A DNA stretch of 5,534 nucleotides from an uncultured Candidatus Competibacteraceae bacterium (GCA_937960715.1 CALGOO010000220.1:1-5534), one strand, 5' to 3'. Shown: positions 1 through 5,160, counted from the first letter of the stretch. Notes: generated from the letters alone by a model not told the origin. A program made the numbers and translations.

Positions 1-529
1 AGGCTTGGAAGTGCTGCTGCTGAGCGACCGGGTGGACGAGTGGCTGATGTCGCACGTGACTGAGTTCGAGGGCAAGCAGTTCCAGTCGGTGGCCAAGGGC
101 GCGCTGGACCTGGACAAGATCGCTTCGGAAGAGGAAAAGCAGGAGCAAAAACAGGCCGAGGACCAGTTCAAGGATTTGCTGGCGCGAGTCAAGGAAGTGC
201 TGGGCGACAAGGTCAAGGAAGTGCGGATTTCCTCGCGGCTGACCGATTCGCCGGCCTGTCTGGTGGTGGATGAGTACGCCCTCAGTGCCCATCTGGAGCG
301 GCTGTTGCGCGACGCCGGCCAGAGTGTCCCGGCGAGCAAGCCCTATCTGGAATTGAATCCCACCCATTCACTGATCGCGCGCCTGAAGGGCGAACCGGAC
401 GCCAACCGGTTCAGCGACTGGACCCACCTGCTGTTCGAACAGGCGGTGTTGGCCGAGGGTGGGCAACTGGAAGATCCGGCCAGTTTTGTAAAACGATTGA
501 ATGGATTGTTACTGGCGCTGGGACGCTGA
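1..529 (+). CDS. htpG: HtpG molecular chaperone (Hsp90 family), C-terminal part
   Basis: This is the last ~175 codons of a gene whose 5' part lies outside the window; the first complete codon is at position 2. HtpG is the cytosolic bacterial Hsp90, an ATP-driven dimeric chaperone. The visible part begins in the end of the middle domain (EVLLLSDRVDEWLMSH, then FEGKQFQSVAKG, both typical of HtpG). A charged Lys/Glu-rich segment (EEEKQEQKQAEDQFKDLL) follows, then the C-terminal dimerisation domain with the family phrases VRISSRLTDSPACLV and LELNPTHSLI. The ATPase domain is not visible. The full protein in this family is a little over 600 residues, so about 70% is missing from view. The reading frame is open to a TGA at 527-529 with no sign of damage. 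Apparent starts inside the window are not real starts. The next gene is 152 bp downstream, so this looks like the end of a transcript. Family assignment is very secure. Confidence 0.97.
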   Translation, partial: GLEVLLLSDRVDEWLMSHVTEFEGKQFQSVAKGALDLDKIASEEEKQEQKQAEDQFKDLLARVKEVLGDKVKEVRISSRLTDSPACLVVDEYALSAHLERLLRDAGQSVPASKPYLELNPTHSLIARLKGEPDANRFSDWTHLLFEQAVLAEGGQLEDPASFVKRLNGLLLALGR

Positions 530-543
530 TCGACGGAGGGGAC

Positions 544-582
544 GGCGGACGCCAGGTCTTTCTCCGAAAGGGGCGCGTCGCC
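544..582 (+). terminator. Possible hairpin terminator after htpG
   Basis: Fifteen bases after the htpG stop, GGCG-(g)-ACGC (544-552) can pair with GCGTCGCC (575-582), giving eight pairs with one bulged G. Inside it CTTTC (558-562) pairs with GAAAG (566-570) around a TCC loop. The position fits a transcription terminator for htpG. There is no run of T after the 3' arm, so it is not a classical intrinsic terminator and may only be a 3'-end stabilising structure. Confidence 0.35.
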
Positions 583-598
583 TGCCTGTTGACGCCGC

Positions 599-626
599 TG
601 GCTAAAACCGATGGATTTGCTAAATT
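599..626 (+). promoter_or_regulatory. Possible extended -10 promoter for the CBS-domain gene
   Basis: TAAATT at 621-626 is preceded by TGC (618-620), an extended -10 arrangement (TGn-TAnnnT). A weak -35-like TGGCTA lies at 599-604, 16 bp upstream. Transcription would start near 633, leaving a leader of about 50 nt before the CBS gene. A better -35-like hexamer, TTGACG at 589-594, is too far from this -10 (26 bp). The local AT-richness in a GC-rich window supports a promoter, but the match is modest. Confidence 0.35.
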
Positions 627-640
627 ATCGCCGGATTTGC
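613..640 (+). repeat. 8-bp direct repeat spaced 20 bp around a putative -10
   Basis: GGATTTGC occurs at 613-620 and again at 633-640, a period of exactly 20 bp, about two helical turns. The first copy ends at the putative -10 hexamer and the second covers the expected transcription start, so together they could be an operator for the CBS gene. An 8-bp repeat in 150 bp of intergenic sequence can also arise by chance, so the regulatory reading is inference only. Confidence 0.3.
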
Positions 641-681
641 CCAGCTAGCCTGTTTTAACCAACTCCAGGGGGGATGCCCGA

Positions 682-1116
682 ATGATGCAGTTGAAGGAAA
701 TTCTGAGTAAAAAAGGCGGCCAACCCGTCACCGTGCCAACCACCGCCACCGTCGCCGACGCTATCCGCGCCATGACCGAGCATAAGGTGGGTTCGGTGAT
801 GATCCCGAACGCCGATGGTTCGCCCGCGGGCATCTTCACTGAGCGCGATGTGCTGAACCTGTGCGCCGAGGGGCGGACCGATTTTGCCAAAATGTCCGTT
901 CGACCCTGTATGACCTGCGACATGACGACCGGCAAACCGAGCGAGACGGTCAGTGAAGTCCTGGCCATCATGACCGCCAAGCGTTTCCGCCACATGCCGG
1001 TGGTCGATGACGACGGCAAATTGATCGGCGTGGTCTCCATCGGCGACCTGGTCAAGGCCAAGCTGCAGGAAACCGCCCAGGAAGCGCAAGCCCTGCGCGA
1101 GTACATCACCACCTGA
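682..1116 (+). CDS. Tandem CBS-domain protein
   Basis: A 144-residue cytosolic protein made almost entirely of two CBS domains (about residues 16-63 and 80-129). Each shows the usual pattern: VTVPTTATVADAIRAMTEHKVGSVMI leading to GIFTERDVL (50-58) in the first, and a second repeat running through RHMPVVDDDGKLIGVVSIGDLV (103-124). Paired CBS domains form a Bateman module that commonly binds adenine nucleotides such as AMP, ATP or SAM and regulates a partner; no catalytic domain is fused here, so ligand and partner are unknown. The start has two consecutive ATG codons (682 and 685); the G-rich AGGGGGG at 667-673 is well placed for either. A short tail after the second domain (KLQETAQEAQALREYITT) is probably helical. 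Unusual: a CxxC pair (C76, C79) lies in the linker between domains, with C61 nearby. A strong hairpin follows the stop, so the gene may be its own transcript. Confidence 0.93.
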   Translation: MMQLKEILSKKGGQPVTVPTTATVADAIRAMTEHKVGSVMIPNADGSPAGIFTERDVLNLCAEGRTDFAKMSVRPCMTCDMTTGKPSETVSEVLAIMTAKRFRHMPVVDDDGKLIGVVSIGDLVKAKLQETAQEAQALREYITT

Positions 1117-1126
1117 ATCCTTGGCG

Positions 1127-1153
1127 CCGGCGCGCGTTCGCCCGCGCTGCCGG
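1127..1153 (+). terminator. Strong GC hairpin between the CBS gene and ycgN
   Basis: CCGGCGCGCG (1127-1136) pairs with CGCGC-(t)-GCCGG (1143-1153): ten G-C pairs with one bulged T, around a six-base loop (TTCGCC). It begins 10 nt after the CBS stop and ends 14 nt before the ycgN start. Only TT follows the stem, so it does not look like a full intrinsic terminator. It could reduce read-through, protect the upstream mRNA 3' end, or hamper ribosome access to ycgN. The structure is clear in the sequence; its role is inferred. Confidence 0.5.
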
Positions 1154-1167
1154 TTCCGGCGAATGGC

Positions 1168-1617
1168 ATGAGCGCCAAATCTCCATCTTCTCCATTTTGG
1201 GAAACCAAAACCCTCACCCAGCTCACCGAGCCCGAATGGGAGGCCTTGTGCGACGGTTGCGGCAAATGTTGCCTGCGCAAGCTGGAAGACGAGGATACAG
1301 GCGAGGTGTTCCATACCAATGTCGCTTGCTGGCTGTTGGATCTGACCACTGGCCGGTGTAGTCGTTACGCCGATCGCCTGCGTTGGGTGCCCGACTGTGT
1401 GCAACTGGCGCCGGCCGAAGTGCGGCGGGTCCGTTGGCTGCCACGAACCTGCGCCTACCGGTTGCGGGCGGAGGGTCAGCCGCTGCCAGACTGGCATCCC
1501 CTGCGGGTCGGCGACCCCCGTTCCACCCAGCGCGCCGGGATGACCGTGTGCGGCTGGGCCGTGTCGGAACGGCGAGTCCGCCGGCTGGAAAATCATATTA
1601 TCGAGGGCCTGTCATGA
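1168..1617 (+). CDS. ycgN: YcgN family cysteine-cluster protein (UPF0260)
   Basis: A 149-residue protein of the YcgN family, whose biochemical function is not established. The N-terminal part has the family cluster ALCDGCGKCCL (C28, C31, C34, C35) preceded by FWETKTLTQLTEPEWE, and further cysteines at C54, C64, C77, C95 and C128 (nine in all). The conserved segments VACWLLDLTTGRCSRYADR and VPDCVQL, a WLPRTCAYR stretch and DWHPL are as expected for the family. The cysteine pattern suggests metal or Fe-S binding, which is inference. Length is normal for the family. The ATG at 1168 is chosen because it gives the expected N-terminus; there is no purine-rich ribosome binding site, and a strong hairpin sits just upstream. 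The stop TGA overlaps the ATG of the next gene (ATGA), so translation of the two is probably coupled. No signal peptide or membrane segment is seen. Confidence 0.93.
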   Translation: MSAKSPSSPFWETKTLTQLTEPEWEALCDGCGKCCLRKLEDEDTGEVFHTNVACWLLDLTTGRCSRYADRLRWVPDCVQLAPAEVRRVRWLPRTCAYRLRAEGQPLPDWHPLRVGDPRSTQRAGMTVCGWAVSERRVRRLENHIIEGLS

Positions 1618-2312
1618 ATGTTCGCTGTCTGACCGTGGGCGCATTCCAAGTCAACGCCTATCTGATCGAGGATGCGGCTACCGGTCAGTGCGCGGTGGTG
1701 GACACCGGCGACGGGCCGCAACTGGCGAACGCGCTGGTCCGGATGCAACCGCGCCCGGATTTACAAGCGATTCTGCTGACCCACGCCCATTTCGACCACG
1801 CCGGCGGACTGGCCGACGTGCAGCGAGAATTTCCTGGGGCGCTGACCTATCTGCCGGCGCTGGAGCGACCGATGTTCGACGCGCTGCCGCAACAAGGCTC
1901 GCTGCTGTTCGGCATGGCCGATTTCGACCGGCCCAGCGGGCGGATCGACCGGGAAGTGCGCGACGGCGACACCATTGAGGTTGGGAGAATGCGCTTCCGC
2001 TTCCTGTCCACGCCAGGCCACACGCCGGGCCAGGGCTGTTATTACGATGATACCTATATCTTCGTCGGCGACACCCTGTTCGCCGGCAGCATCGGCCGCA
2101 CCGACTTTCCCATGAGCGACCCGGAATTGATGCAGGCCAGCCTGAGCCGCTTGCTGGAACTGCCGGGCCATCTGCTGGTATGCAGTGGCCACGGTCCGGT
2201 CACCACGCTGGAGCAGGAATTGCGCACCAATCCGTTTCTGGATCACGTTCGCCGGGCGCGGGGCATGGCCGAATCCCACGGGTCGTCCGAGCTGGGGCCA
2301 CGCTGGGGCTGA
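1614..2312 (+). CDS. Metallo-beta-lactamase-fold hydrolase, glyoxalase II-like (YcbL/GloC type)
   Basis: A 232-residue MBL-fold enzyme with a complete two-metal site: THAHFDH (H57, H59, D61, H62), H136 in STPGHTPG, D153 in VGDTLF and H193 in SGHGP. The combination PGHTPG, then GDTLFAGSIGRTDFP, then SGHGPVTTLEQE and TNPFL matches small YcbL/GloC-type glyoxalase II proteins rather than full-length GloB, which carries an extra C-terminal helical domain absent here. These hydrolyse thioesters such as S-lactoylglutathione in methylglyoxal detoxification; the actual substrate cannot be read from sequence. The start is the ATG at 1614, which overlaps the ycgN stop by 4 bp, with GAGGG at 1603-1607 as ribosome binding site. 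The frame extends upstream inside ycgN but that part is not coding. The last ~17 residues (MAESHGSSELGPRWG region) run past the usual end after NPFL and look like an unstructured tail. yafJ follows after 14 bp. Confidence 0.93.
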   Translation: MNVRCLTVGAFQVNAYLIEDAATGQCAVVDTGDGPQLANALVRMQPRPDLQAILLTHAHFDHAGGLADVQREFPGALTYLPALERPMFDALPQQGSLLFGMADFDRPSGRIDREVRDGDTIEVGRMRFRFLSTPGHTPGQGCYYDDTYIFVGDTLFAGSIGRTDFPMSDPELMQASLSRLLELPGHLLVCSGHGPVTTLEQELRTNPFLDHVRRARGMAESHGSSELGPRWG

Positions 2313-2326
2313 AGCGGGGTTCGATC

Positions 2327-3106
2327 ATGTGCGAGTTGCTCGGGATGAGCGCCAATGTACCGACCGATATCTGCTTCAGTTTCACCGGGTTGATGCAGCG
2401 CGGCGGCAAGACCGGCCCGCACCGCGATGGTTGGGGCATCGCCTTTTACGAGGGGCATGGCTGCCGGACCTTTCACGATCCCAATCCCAGCGCCGAGTCG
2501 GAAATCGCCCGGTTGGTGCAGCGCTATCCGATCAAGAGCCTGATCGTCGTTTGCCACATCCGCCGCGCCAATCGTGGCCGGATATGCCTGGAAAACACCC
2601 ATCCCTTCAGCCGCGAACTGTGGGGTCGGCACTGGGTGTTCGCCCACAACGGCCAGTTGCGGGGCGTCAAGCGGCTGCCGCTGGCTTTTTACCGACCCAT
2701 CGGCGGCACCGACAGCGAGCACGCCTTTTGCTGGTTGCTGGATCGGATTCGCGCCCGTTTTCCCGAGCCGCCGCGCCGGCCGGAAGTATTGTGGCGGCAT
2801 ATTCATGCCTTGGCCCAGGAACTGAATCCGCGCGGCGTCTTCAATTTCCTGCTCAGCGACGCCCGGCACCTCTATGCTCATTGCGGCACGCAACTGTCGT
2901 GGCTGACCCGGCGGGCGCCGTTCGGTGAGGCTCGGCTGATGGATGCCGACATGACGGTGGATTTTCAACGGGAGACTACCCCCACCGATGTGGTGACCGT
3001 GGTGGCAACCCGGCCGTTGACCGACAACGAAGCCTGGACGGTGATGGACCCCGGAGCGTTGGCGATTTTTGGCGTCGGCGAGCGAATCGCGACGTTCGGG
3101 GCGTGA
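2327..3106 (+). CDS. yafJ: Class II glutamine amidotransferase domain protein, YafJ family
   Basis: A 259-residue protein matching YafJ along its whole length. Class II (Ntn-type) glutamine amidotransferase domains use an N-terminal cysteine to release ammonia from glutamine. Here the sequence starts MCELLGMSAN, so C2 becomes the nucleophile once Met1 is removed. Other expected elements are the RGGKTGPHRDGWG segment (25-37), HIRRAN (77-82), ENTHPF (89-94), AHNGQL (106-111), GGTDSEHAFCWLL (126-138) and RRAPFG (195-200). No acceptor-substrate domain is attached, so the partner or product is unknown; the E. coli homologue is also poorly characterised. The start at 2327 is fixed by the need for Cys at position 2; the ribosome binding site (AGCGGGG, near 2313-2319) is only fair. 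It is probably the last gene of the ycgN / hydrolase / yafJ transcript and is convergent with the lipoprotein gene, with just 30 bp between stops and no clear terminator there. Confidence 0.95.
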   Translation: MCELLGMSANVPTDICFSFTGLMQRGGKTGPHRDGWGIAFYEGHGCRTFHDPNPSAESEIARLVQRYPIKSLIVVCHIRRANRGRICLENTHPFSRELWGRHWVFAHNGQLRGVKRLPLAFYRPIGGTDSEHAFCWLLDRIRARFPEPPRRPEVLWRHIHALAQELNPRGVFNFLLSDARHLYAHCGTQLSWLTRRAPFGEARLMDADMTVDFQRETTPTDVVTVVATRPLTDNEAWTVMDPGALAIFGVGERIATFGA

Positions 3107-3136
3107 CGGTCGAACGAAACCGCCCGGTGAAAGCCG

Positions 3137-3685
3137 CTAACCGCTTGGACCATGGTCCGCTGGCCAGCGCCGGGTGATCGGCAAGGTTCCCGCGCTCAGG
3201 AAGGTTGCGCCGCCGACCATGCGTTGTCGCCAATACGGCTGGCCCAGACTGACTTTGCGCACCCGCCCACTGCCCGAGGACGCATGGATCATCCGCCCGC
3301 CGCCCGCGTAAATCCCCACATGGGAAATCCGCCCGCCGCCGTCGGTGCGGAAGAACAGTAAATCGCCCGGCAGCACTTGCCGCCGGGATTGTCCCGCCTG
3401 GAACAACTCCATCGTGGTGCGCGGCACCTGGATGCCCGCCTGACGGTAAACGTACCGCACCAGGCCGCTGCAATCCACCCCACCCGGCGATTCGCCGCCC
3501 GGAACGTAGGGGGTCCCGACCATCCGCTCCGCGGCGCCGAGAATATGCTGGCGGACGGTGGCGCCCGGATCGCGTGGGGCGGAGGACGGCGTCGCGCAAC
3601 CGCCCAGCCCAATCAGCCCAATCAGCCCAACGAGTAGCCATGATGCGATAAGCGGCCGACCGGCGCGAGACGGGATGACAGGCAT
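3137..3685 (-). CDS. NlpC/P60 family lipoprotein, probable peptidoglycan endopeptidase
   Basis: A 182-residue exported lipoprotein read on the minus strand. The N-terminus has a basic start (MPVIPSRAGR), a hydrophobic stretch (about 11-29) and a lipobox LGGC with the lipidated Cys at 30; the following Ala suggests outer-membrane sorting. The NlpC/P60 domain covers about 45-165, with the catalytic Cys72 in VDCSGLVRYVY, His122 in ISHVGIYAG and His134 in RMIHASSG, plus LPGDLLFF before the first His. Such enzymes cleave the D-Glu to diamino-acid bond in cell-wall stem peptides; residue layout is complete, so it is probably active. The ATG at 3685 is preferred over an upstream one because a GGGGGG ribosome binding site lies about 8 nt before it and the signal sequence then has normal length. 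The hydrophobic core contains a GLI tandem repeat. It is transcribed divergently from slyD and convergently with yafJ, so it is a single-gene unit. Confidence 0.94.
   Translation of the reverse strand: MPVIPSRAGRPLIASWLLVGLIGLIGLGGCATPSSAPRDPGATVRQHILGAAERMVGTPYVPGGESPGGVDCSGLVRYVYRQAGIQVPRTTMELFQAGQSRRQVLPGDLLFFRTDGGGRISHVGIYAGGGRMIHASSGSGRVRKVSLGQPYWRQRMVGGATFLSAGTLPITRRWPADHGPSG
3147..3169. repeat. Two abutting 12-bp perfect palindromes
   Basis: GGACCATGGTCC (3147-3158) and CGCTGGCCAGCG (3158-3169) are each perfect inverted repeats without spacer and share one base; their centres are 11 bp apart. They lie in the last codons of the lipoprotein gene, just past the convergent yafJ/lipoprotein junction. 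With no loop they are poor RNA hairpins; a pair of dimeric protein sites or coincidence of coding sequence are both possible. Confidence 0.35.
3608..3630. repeat. Short 9-bp tandem repeat in the lipoprotein signal sequence
   Basis: CCCAATCAG occurs twice in tandem (3608-3616, 3617-3625) followed by a partial third copy (CCCAA). On the minus strand this encodes the GLI-GLI-GLG hydrophobic core just before the lipobox. The unit is three codons, so copy-number change would lengthen or shorten the signal core without shifting the frame. Confidence 0.6.
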
Positions 3686-3723
3686 GACGGAAACCCCCCA
3701 TAAACTCGATGGACGATGGCTCC

Positions 3724-3754
3724 AGTATAGGCGGCGCGCTGGAATCAATCGCAA
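3724..3754 (-). promoter_or_regulatory. Possible promoter for the NlpC/P60 lipoprotein gene
   Basis: On the minus strand a good -10, TATACT, lies at 3729-3724 and a -35-like TTGCGA at 3754-3749, with a somewhat long 19-bp spacer. Transcription would begin near 3717, leaving a leader of roughly 30 nt before the ATG at 3685 that includes the G-rich ribosome binding site. The -10 is convincing, the -35 weak. Confidence 0.4.
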
Positions 3755-3771
3755 AGCGCACGCGCGTTTTT

Positions 3772-3803
3772 TTGCGGCGAATGCAGACGGGATGTTCTAT
3801 AGT
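3772..3803 (+). promoter_or_regulatory. Possible promoter for slyD
   Basis: TATAGT at 3798-3803 is a good -10 match about 31 nt before the slyD ATG. The best -35-like hexamer is TTGCGG at 3772-3777, just after a run of seven T (3767-3773), but the spacer of 20 bp is too long for a strong sigma-70 promoter. Transcription would begin near 3810, with the ribosome binding site GGGGG at 3824-3828. It lies back to back with the lipoprotein promoter, so one regulator could affect both. Confidence 0.38.
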
Positions 3804-3834
3804 AAAGCCTGTTTTCAGCCCACGGGGGTTTGTC

Positions 3835-4314
3835 ATGAAAGCAGCTCGCGGCAAGGTCGTGTCCCTGCATTACACCCTGACCGACGATTTAGGCGTTCGA
3901 CTCGATTCCAGTCGCGAGCGCGAGCCGTTCGCCTACCTGCACGGTTACGGCAACATCATTGCCGGGTTGGAGGCCGCGTTGGAAGGCCACGAGGCGGGAT
4001 TCAGCTCGGCGATCCACCTCGCGCCGGCCGAGGGCTATGGCGAGTACGATCCCGAGGCGGTGTTCGAAGCGCCGCGCGCGCAATTCCCGCCCGGCGAGGA
4101 CATTCGGGTAGGAATGCGGGTTCAGGGCGAGGGCGCGCGGGGCGTTTTGAATTGCACCGTGATCGACGTGAACGATCAAGCCGTGGTGCTGGACGCCAAC
4201 CATCCCATGGCCGGCAAGAACCTGCATTTCGCGGTCGAGGTGCTGACGGTGCGGGATGCAACCGCACAGGAGCTAGCCCACGGCCATGTTCACACCCATG
4301 GCCACGATCACTGA
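3835..4314 (+). CDS. slyD: SlyD-type FKBP peptidyl-prolyl cis-trans isomerase
   Basis: A 159-residue cytosolic folding factor of the SlyD type. The FKBP half-domains are at about 1-66 and 128-142 (KVVSLHYTLTDDLGVRLD, YLHGYGNIIAGLEAALEGHEAG, AEGYGEYD, then HFAVEVLTVRDAT). The inserted chaperone (IF) domain lies between, about 70-126, ending in VVLDANHPMAGKNL as in E. coli SlyD. The C-terminus, ELAHGHVHTHGHDH, has six histidines in 11 residues and should bind metal such as nickel; E. coli SlyD has a longer tail with cysteines, and this one has none. In E. coli SlyD works in protein folding and nickel delivery for hydrogenase maturation; the shortened tail suggests reduced metal capacity. The ATG at 3835 is chosen by family alignment and by GGGGG six nt upstream; the frame is open further upstream but that part crosses the promoter region. 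The gene appears monocistronic. Confidence 0.95.
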   Translation: MKAARGKVVSLHYTLTDDLGVRLDSSREREPFAYLHGYGNIIAGLEAALEGHEAGFSSAIHLAPAEGYGEYDPEAVFEAPRAQFPPGEDIRVGMRVQGEGARGVLNCTVIDVNDQAVVLDANHPMAGKNLHFAVEVLTVRDATAQELAHGHVHTHGHDH

Positions 4315-4425
4315 GGGACATGGATGACCGGCCGCGCCCGTCGCGAACGGATTTCGCCGCGCGGTGAGCGCCGGGAATGACGCGGACAGTCCATCACCGT
4401 TTAGCCTGAGAACCCCGGTGCCGCC
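4315..4425 (+). other. Non-coding gap between slyD and minC with a possible hairpin
   Basis: I see no gene here. CCGCGC (4332-4337) can pair with GCGCGG (4359-4364), and inside it GCGAA (4343-4347) can pair with TTCGC (4353-4357) around a five-base loop. This could be a slyD 3'-end structure, but there is no following T run. No convincing sigma-70 promoter for minC is visible and its ribosome binding site is weak, so either the minC promoter is of a type I cannot recognise or transcription enters from slyD. Confidence 0.3.
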
Positions 4426-5160
4426 ATGCTGCTGCGCTCCTCCCGTTTCGCCGCCGAACCCGCTCCGCCCTTCGAACTCAAGGGTAGCTTGTTCACTCTG
4501 ACCGTTCTGCATTTGTTCCAACTGGATCGAGTCGCCATCGAGCGGCATTTGGCGAGAAAGGTCAAACAGGCGCCCAGCTTCTTCAACAATACCCCGGTGG
4601 TGATCGACCTGGAGGATCTGGCGGAGCCTCCAGGCAAGCTGGACGAGGTGGATTTCAACAGCCTGTATGACTTGCTGCGCGGGCATGGCATGGCGCCGGT
4701 GGGCATCCGCAACGGCAACCCGGAGCTTCAGGCGGTTGCCCGCCAAGCCGGATTGCCCATGCTGCCGGACAGCCGCTCCACCGGCGCGACCCGAAAACCC
4801 GATCGATCCGAGCCAACCCCGATTCGCAGCCGGATCATTAGCCATCTGGTTCGCTCCGGCCAGCAAATCTATGCGCCAGACGGCGACTTGGTCGTGCTGG
4901 GGGCGGTTAGCGCCGGTGCCGAGGTGATCGCCGACGGCAATATTCACGTCTATGGCGCGCTGCGTGGACGCGCCCTGGCGGGCGTCAAGGGCGATGTCGA
5001 GGCCCGGATTTTCTGTCAGAGCCTGGAAGCGGAACTGATCTCGATCGCGGGCCGTTATCGCATCAGCGAAGAGATCGATCTCGGTCCCGCCGATCGGGGC
5101 AAGGCCATGCAGGTTCATTTGGCGGACGATCGGTTGATCATCGATCACCTGATGCGCTAA
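4426..5160 (+). CDS. minC: Septum site-determining protein MinC
   Basis: A 244-residue MinC. The N-terminal domain (about 16-115, starting FELKGSLFTLTVLHL) is the part that acts on FtsZ polymers. A short Pro/Arg-rich linker follows (about 116-135). The C-terminal beta-helix domain (about 137-244) dimerises and binds MinD; it carries the conserved RSGQQIYAPDGDLVVLGAVS run with RSGQ at 143-146, then GNIHVYGALRGRALAG and ARIFCQSLEAELISIAGRY. MinC is recruited to the membrane by MinD-ATP and blocks Z-ring assembly near the cell poles. Length is close to the usual 230-250. The ATG at 4426 is the only reasonable start, but upstream sequence has no good purine-rich site. minD follows after 72 bp, which is longer than usual within a min operon, and the 3' end is unusually dense in GATC. 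Confidence 0.97.
   Translation: MLLRSSRFAAEPAPPFELKGSLFTLTVLHLFQLDRVAIERHLARKVKQAPSFFNNTPVVIDLEDLAEPPGKLDEVDFNSLYDLLRGHGMAPVGIRNGNPELQAVARQAGLPMLPDSRSTGATRKPDRSEPTPIRSRIISHLVRSGQQIYAPDGDLVVLGAVSAGAEVIADGNIHVYGALRGRALAGVKGDVEARIFCQSLEAELISIAGRYRISEEIDLGPADRGKAMQVHLADDRLIIDHLMR
5037..5146. other. Cluster of eight GATC sites at the 3' end of minC
   Basis: GATC begins at 5037, 5043, 5073, 5077, 5092, 5128, 5136 and 5143. A hand count gives about 33 GATC sites in the other ~5.4 kb, roughly one per 165 bp, so eight in 110 bp is about a twelvefold enrichment. One pair lies within a 12-bp palindrome, GAGATCGATCTC (5071-5082). Where Dam methylase exists, such clusters can bind SeqA-like proteins. The codons used are mostly ATC (Ile) and GAT (Asp), so coding constraint may explain part of it. 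Confidence 0.5.

Noticed and set aside
188..224. 13-bp direct repeat GTCAAGGAAGTGC within htpG (188-200 and 212-224)
   Set aside because: It encodes the normal HtpG sequence VKEVLGDKVKEVR; ordinary coding repetition.
599..620. Possible sigma-54 site (TGGC ... TTGC) upstream of the CBS gene
   Set aside because: The GG and GC elements are 17 bases apart instead of about 10, so spacing is wrong.
655..1596. Long minus-strand open frame (313 codons) opposite the CBS and ycgN genes, and another of 234 codons over 645-1349
   Set aside because: Both are mirror frames of well-supported plus-strand genes in GC-rich DNA; their compositions are low in plausibility, with no recognisable motif.
1383..1613. 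N-terminal extension of the metallo-hydrolase frame into ycgN
   Set aside because: The extension is an Ala/Arg-rich shadow of ycgN; family alignment begins at the ATG at 1614, which also has a ribosome binding site.
2180..2326. Upstream extension of the yafJ frame into the hydrolase gene
   Set aside because: Class II amidotransferases need Cys at position 2, which fixes the start at the ATG at 2327.
3107..3136. Bidirectional terminator between yafJ and the lipoprotein gene
   Set aside because: Only four-base stems (CGGT/ACCG) can be drawn and no T tract is present in either direction.
3709..3834. N-terminal extension of slyD
   Set aside because: It covers the divergent promoter region and lacks similarity to SlyD; the ATG at 3835 matches the family start and has a G-rich ribosome binding site.
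2976..3854. 292-codon minus-strand frame across the lipoprotein gene and slyD promoter region
   Set aside because: Arg-rich out-of-frame translation of the lipoprotein gene; it also crosses the yafJ end and the divergent promoter region.
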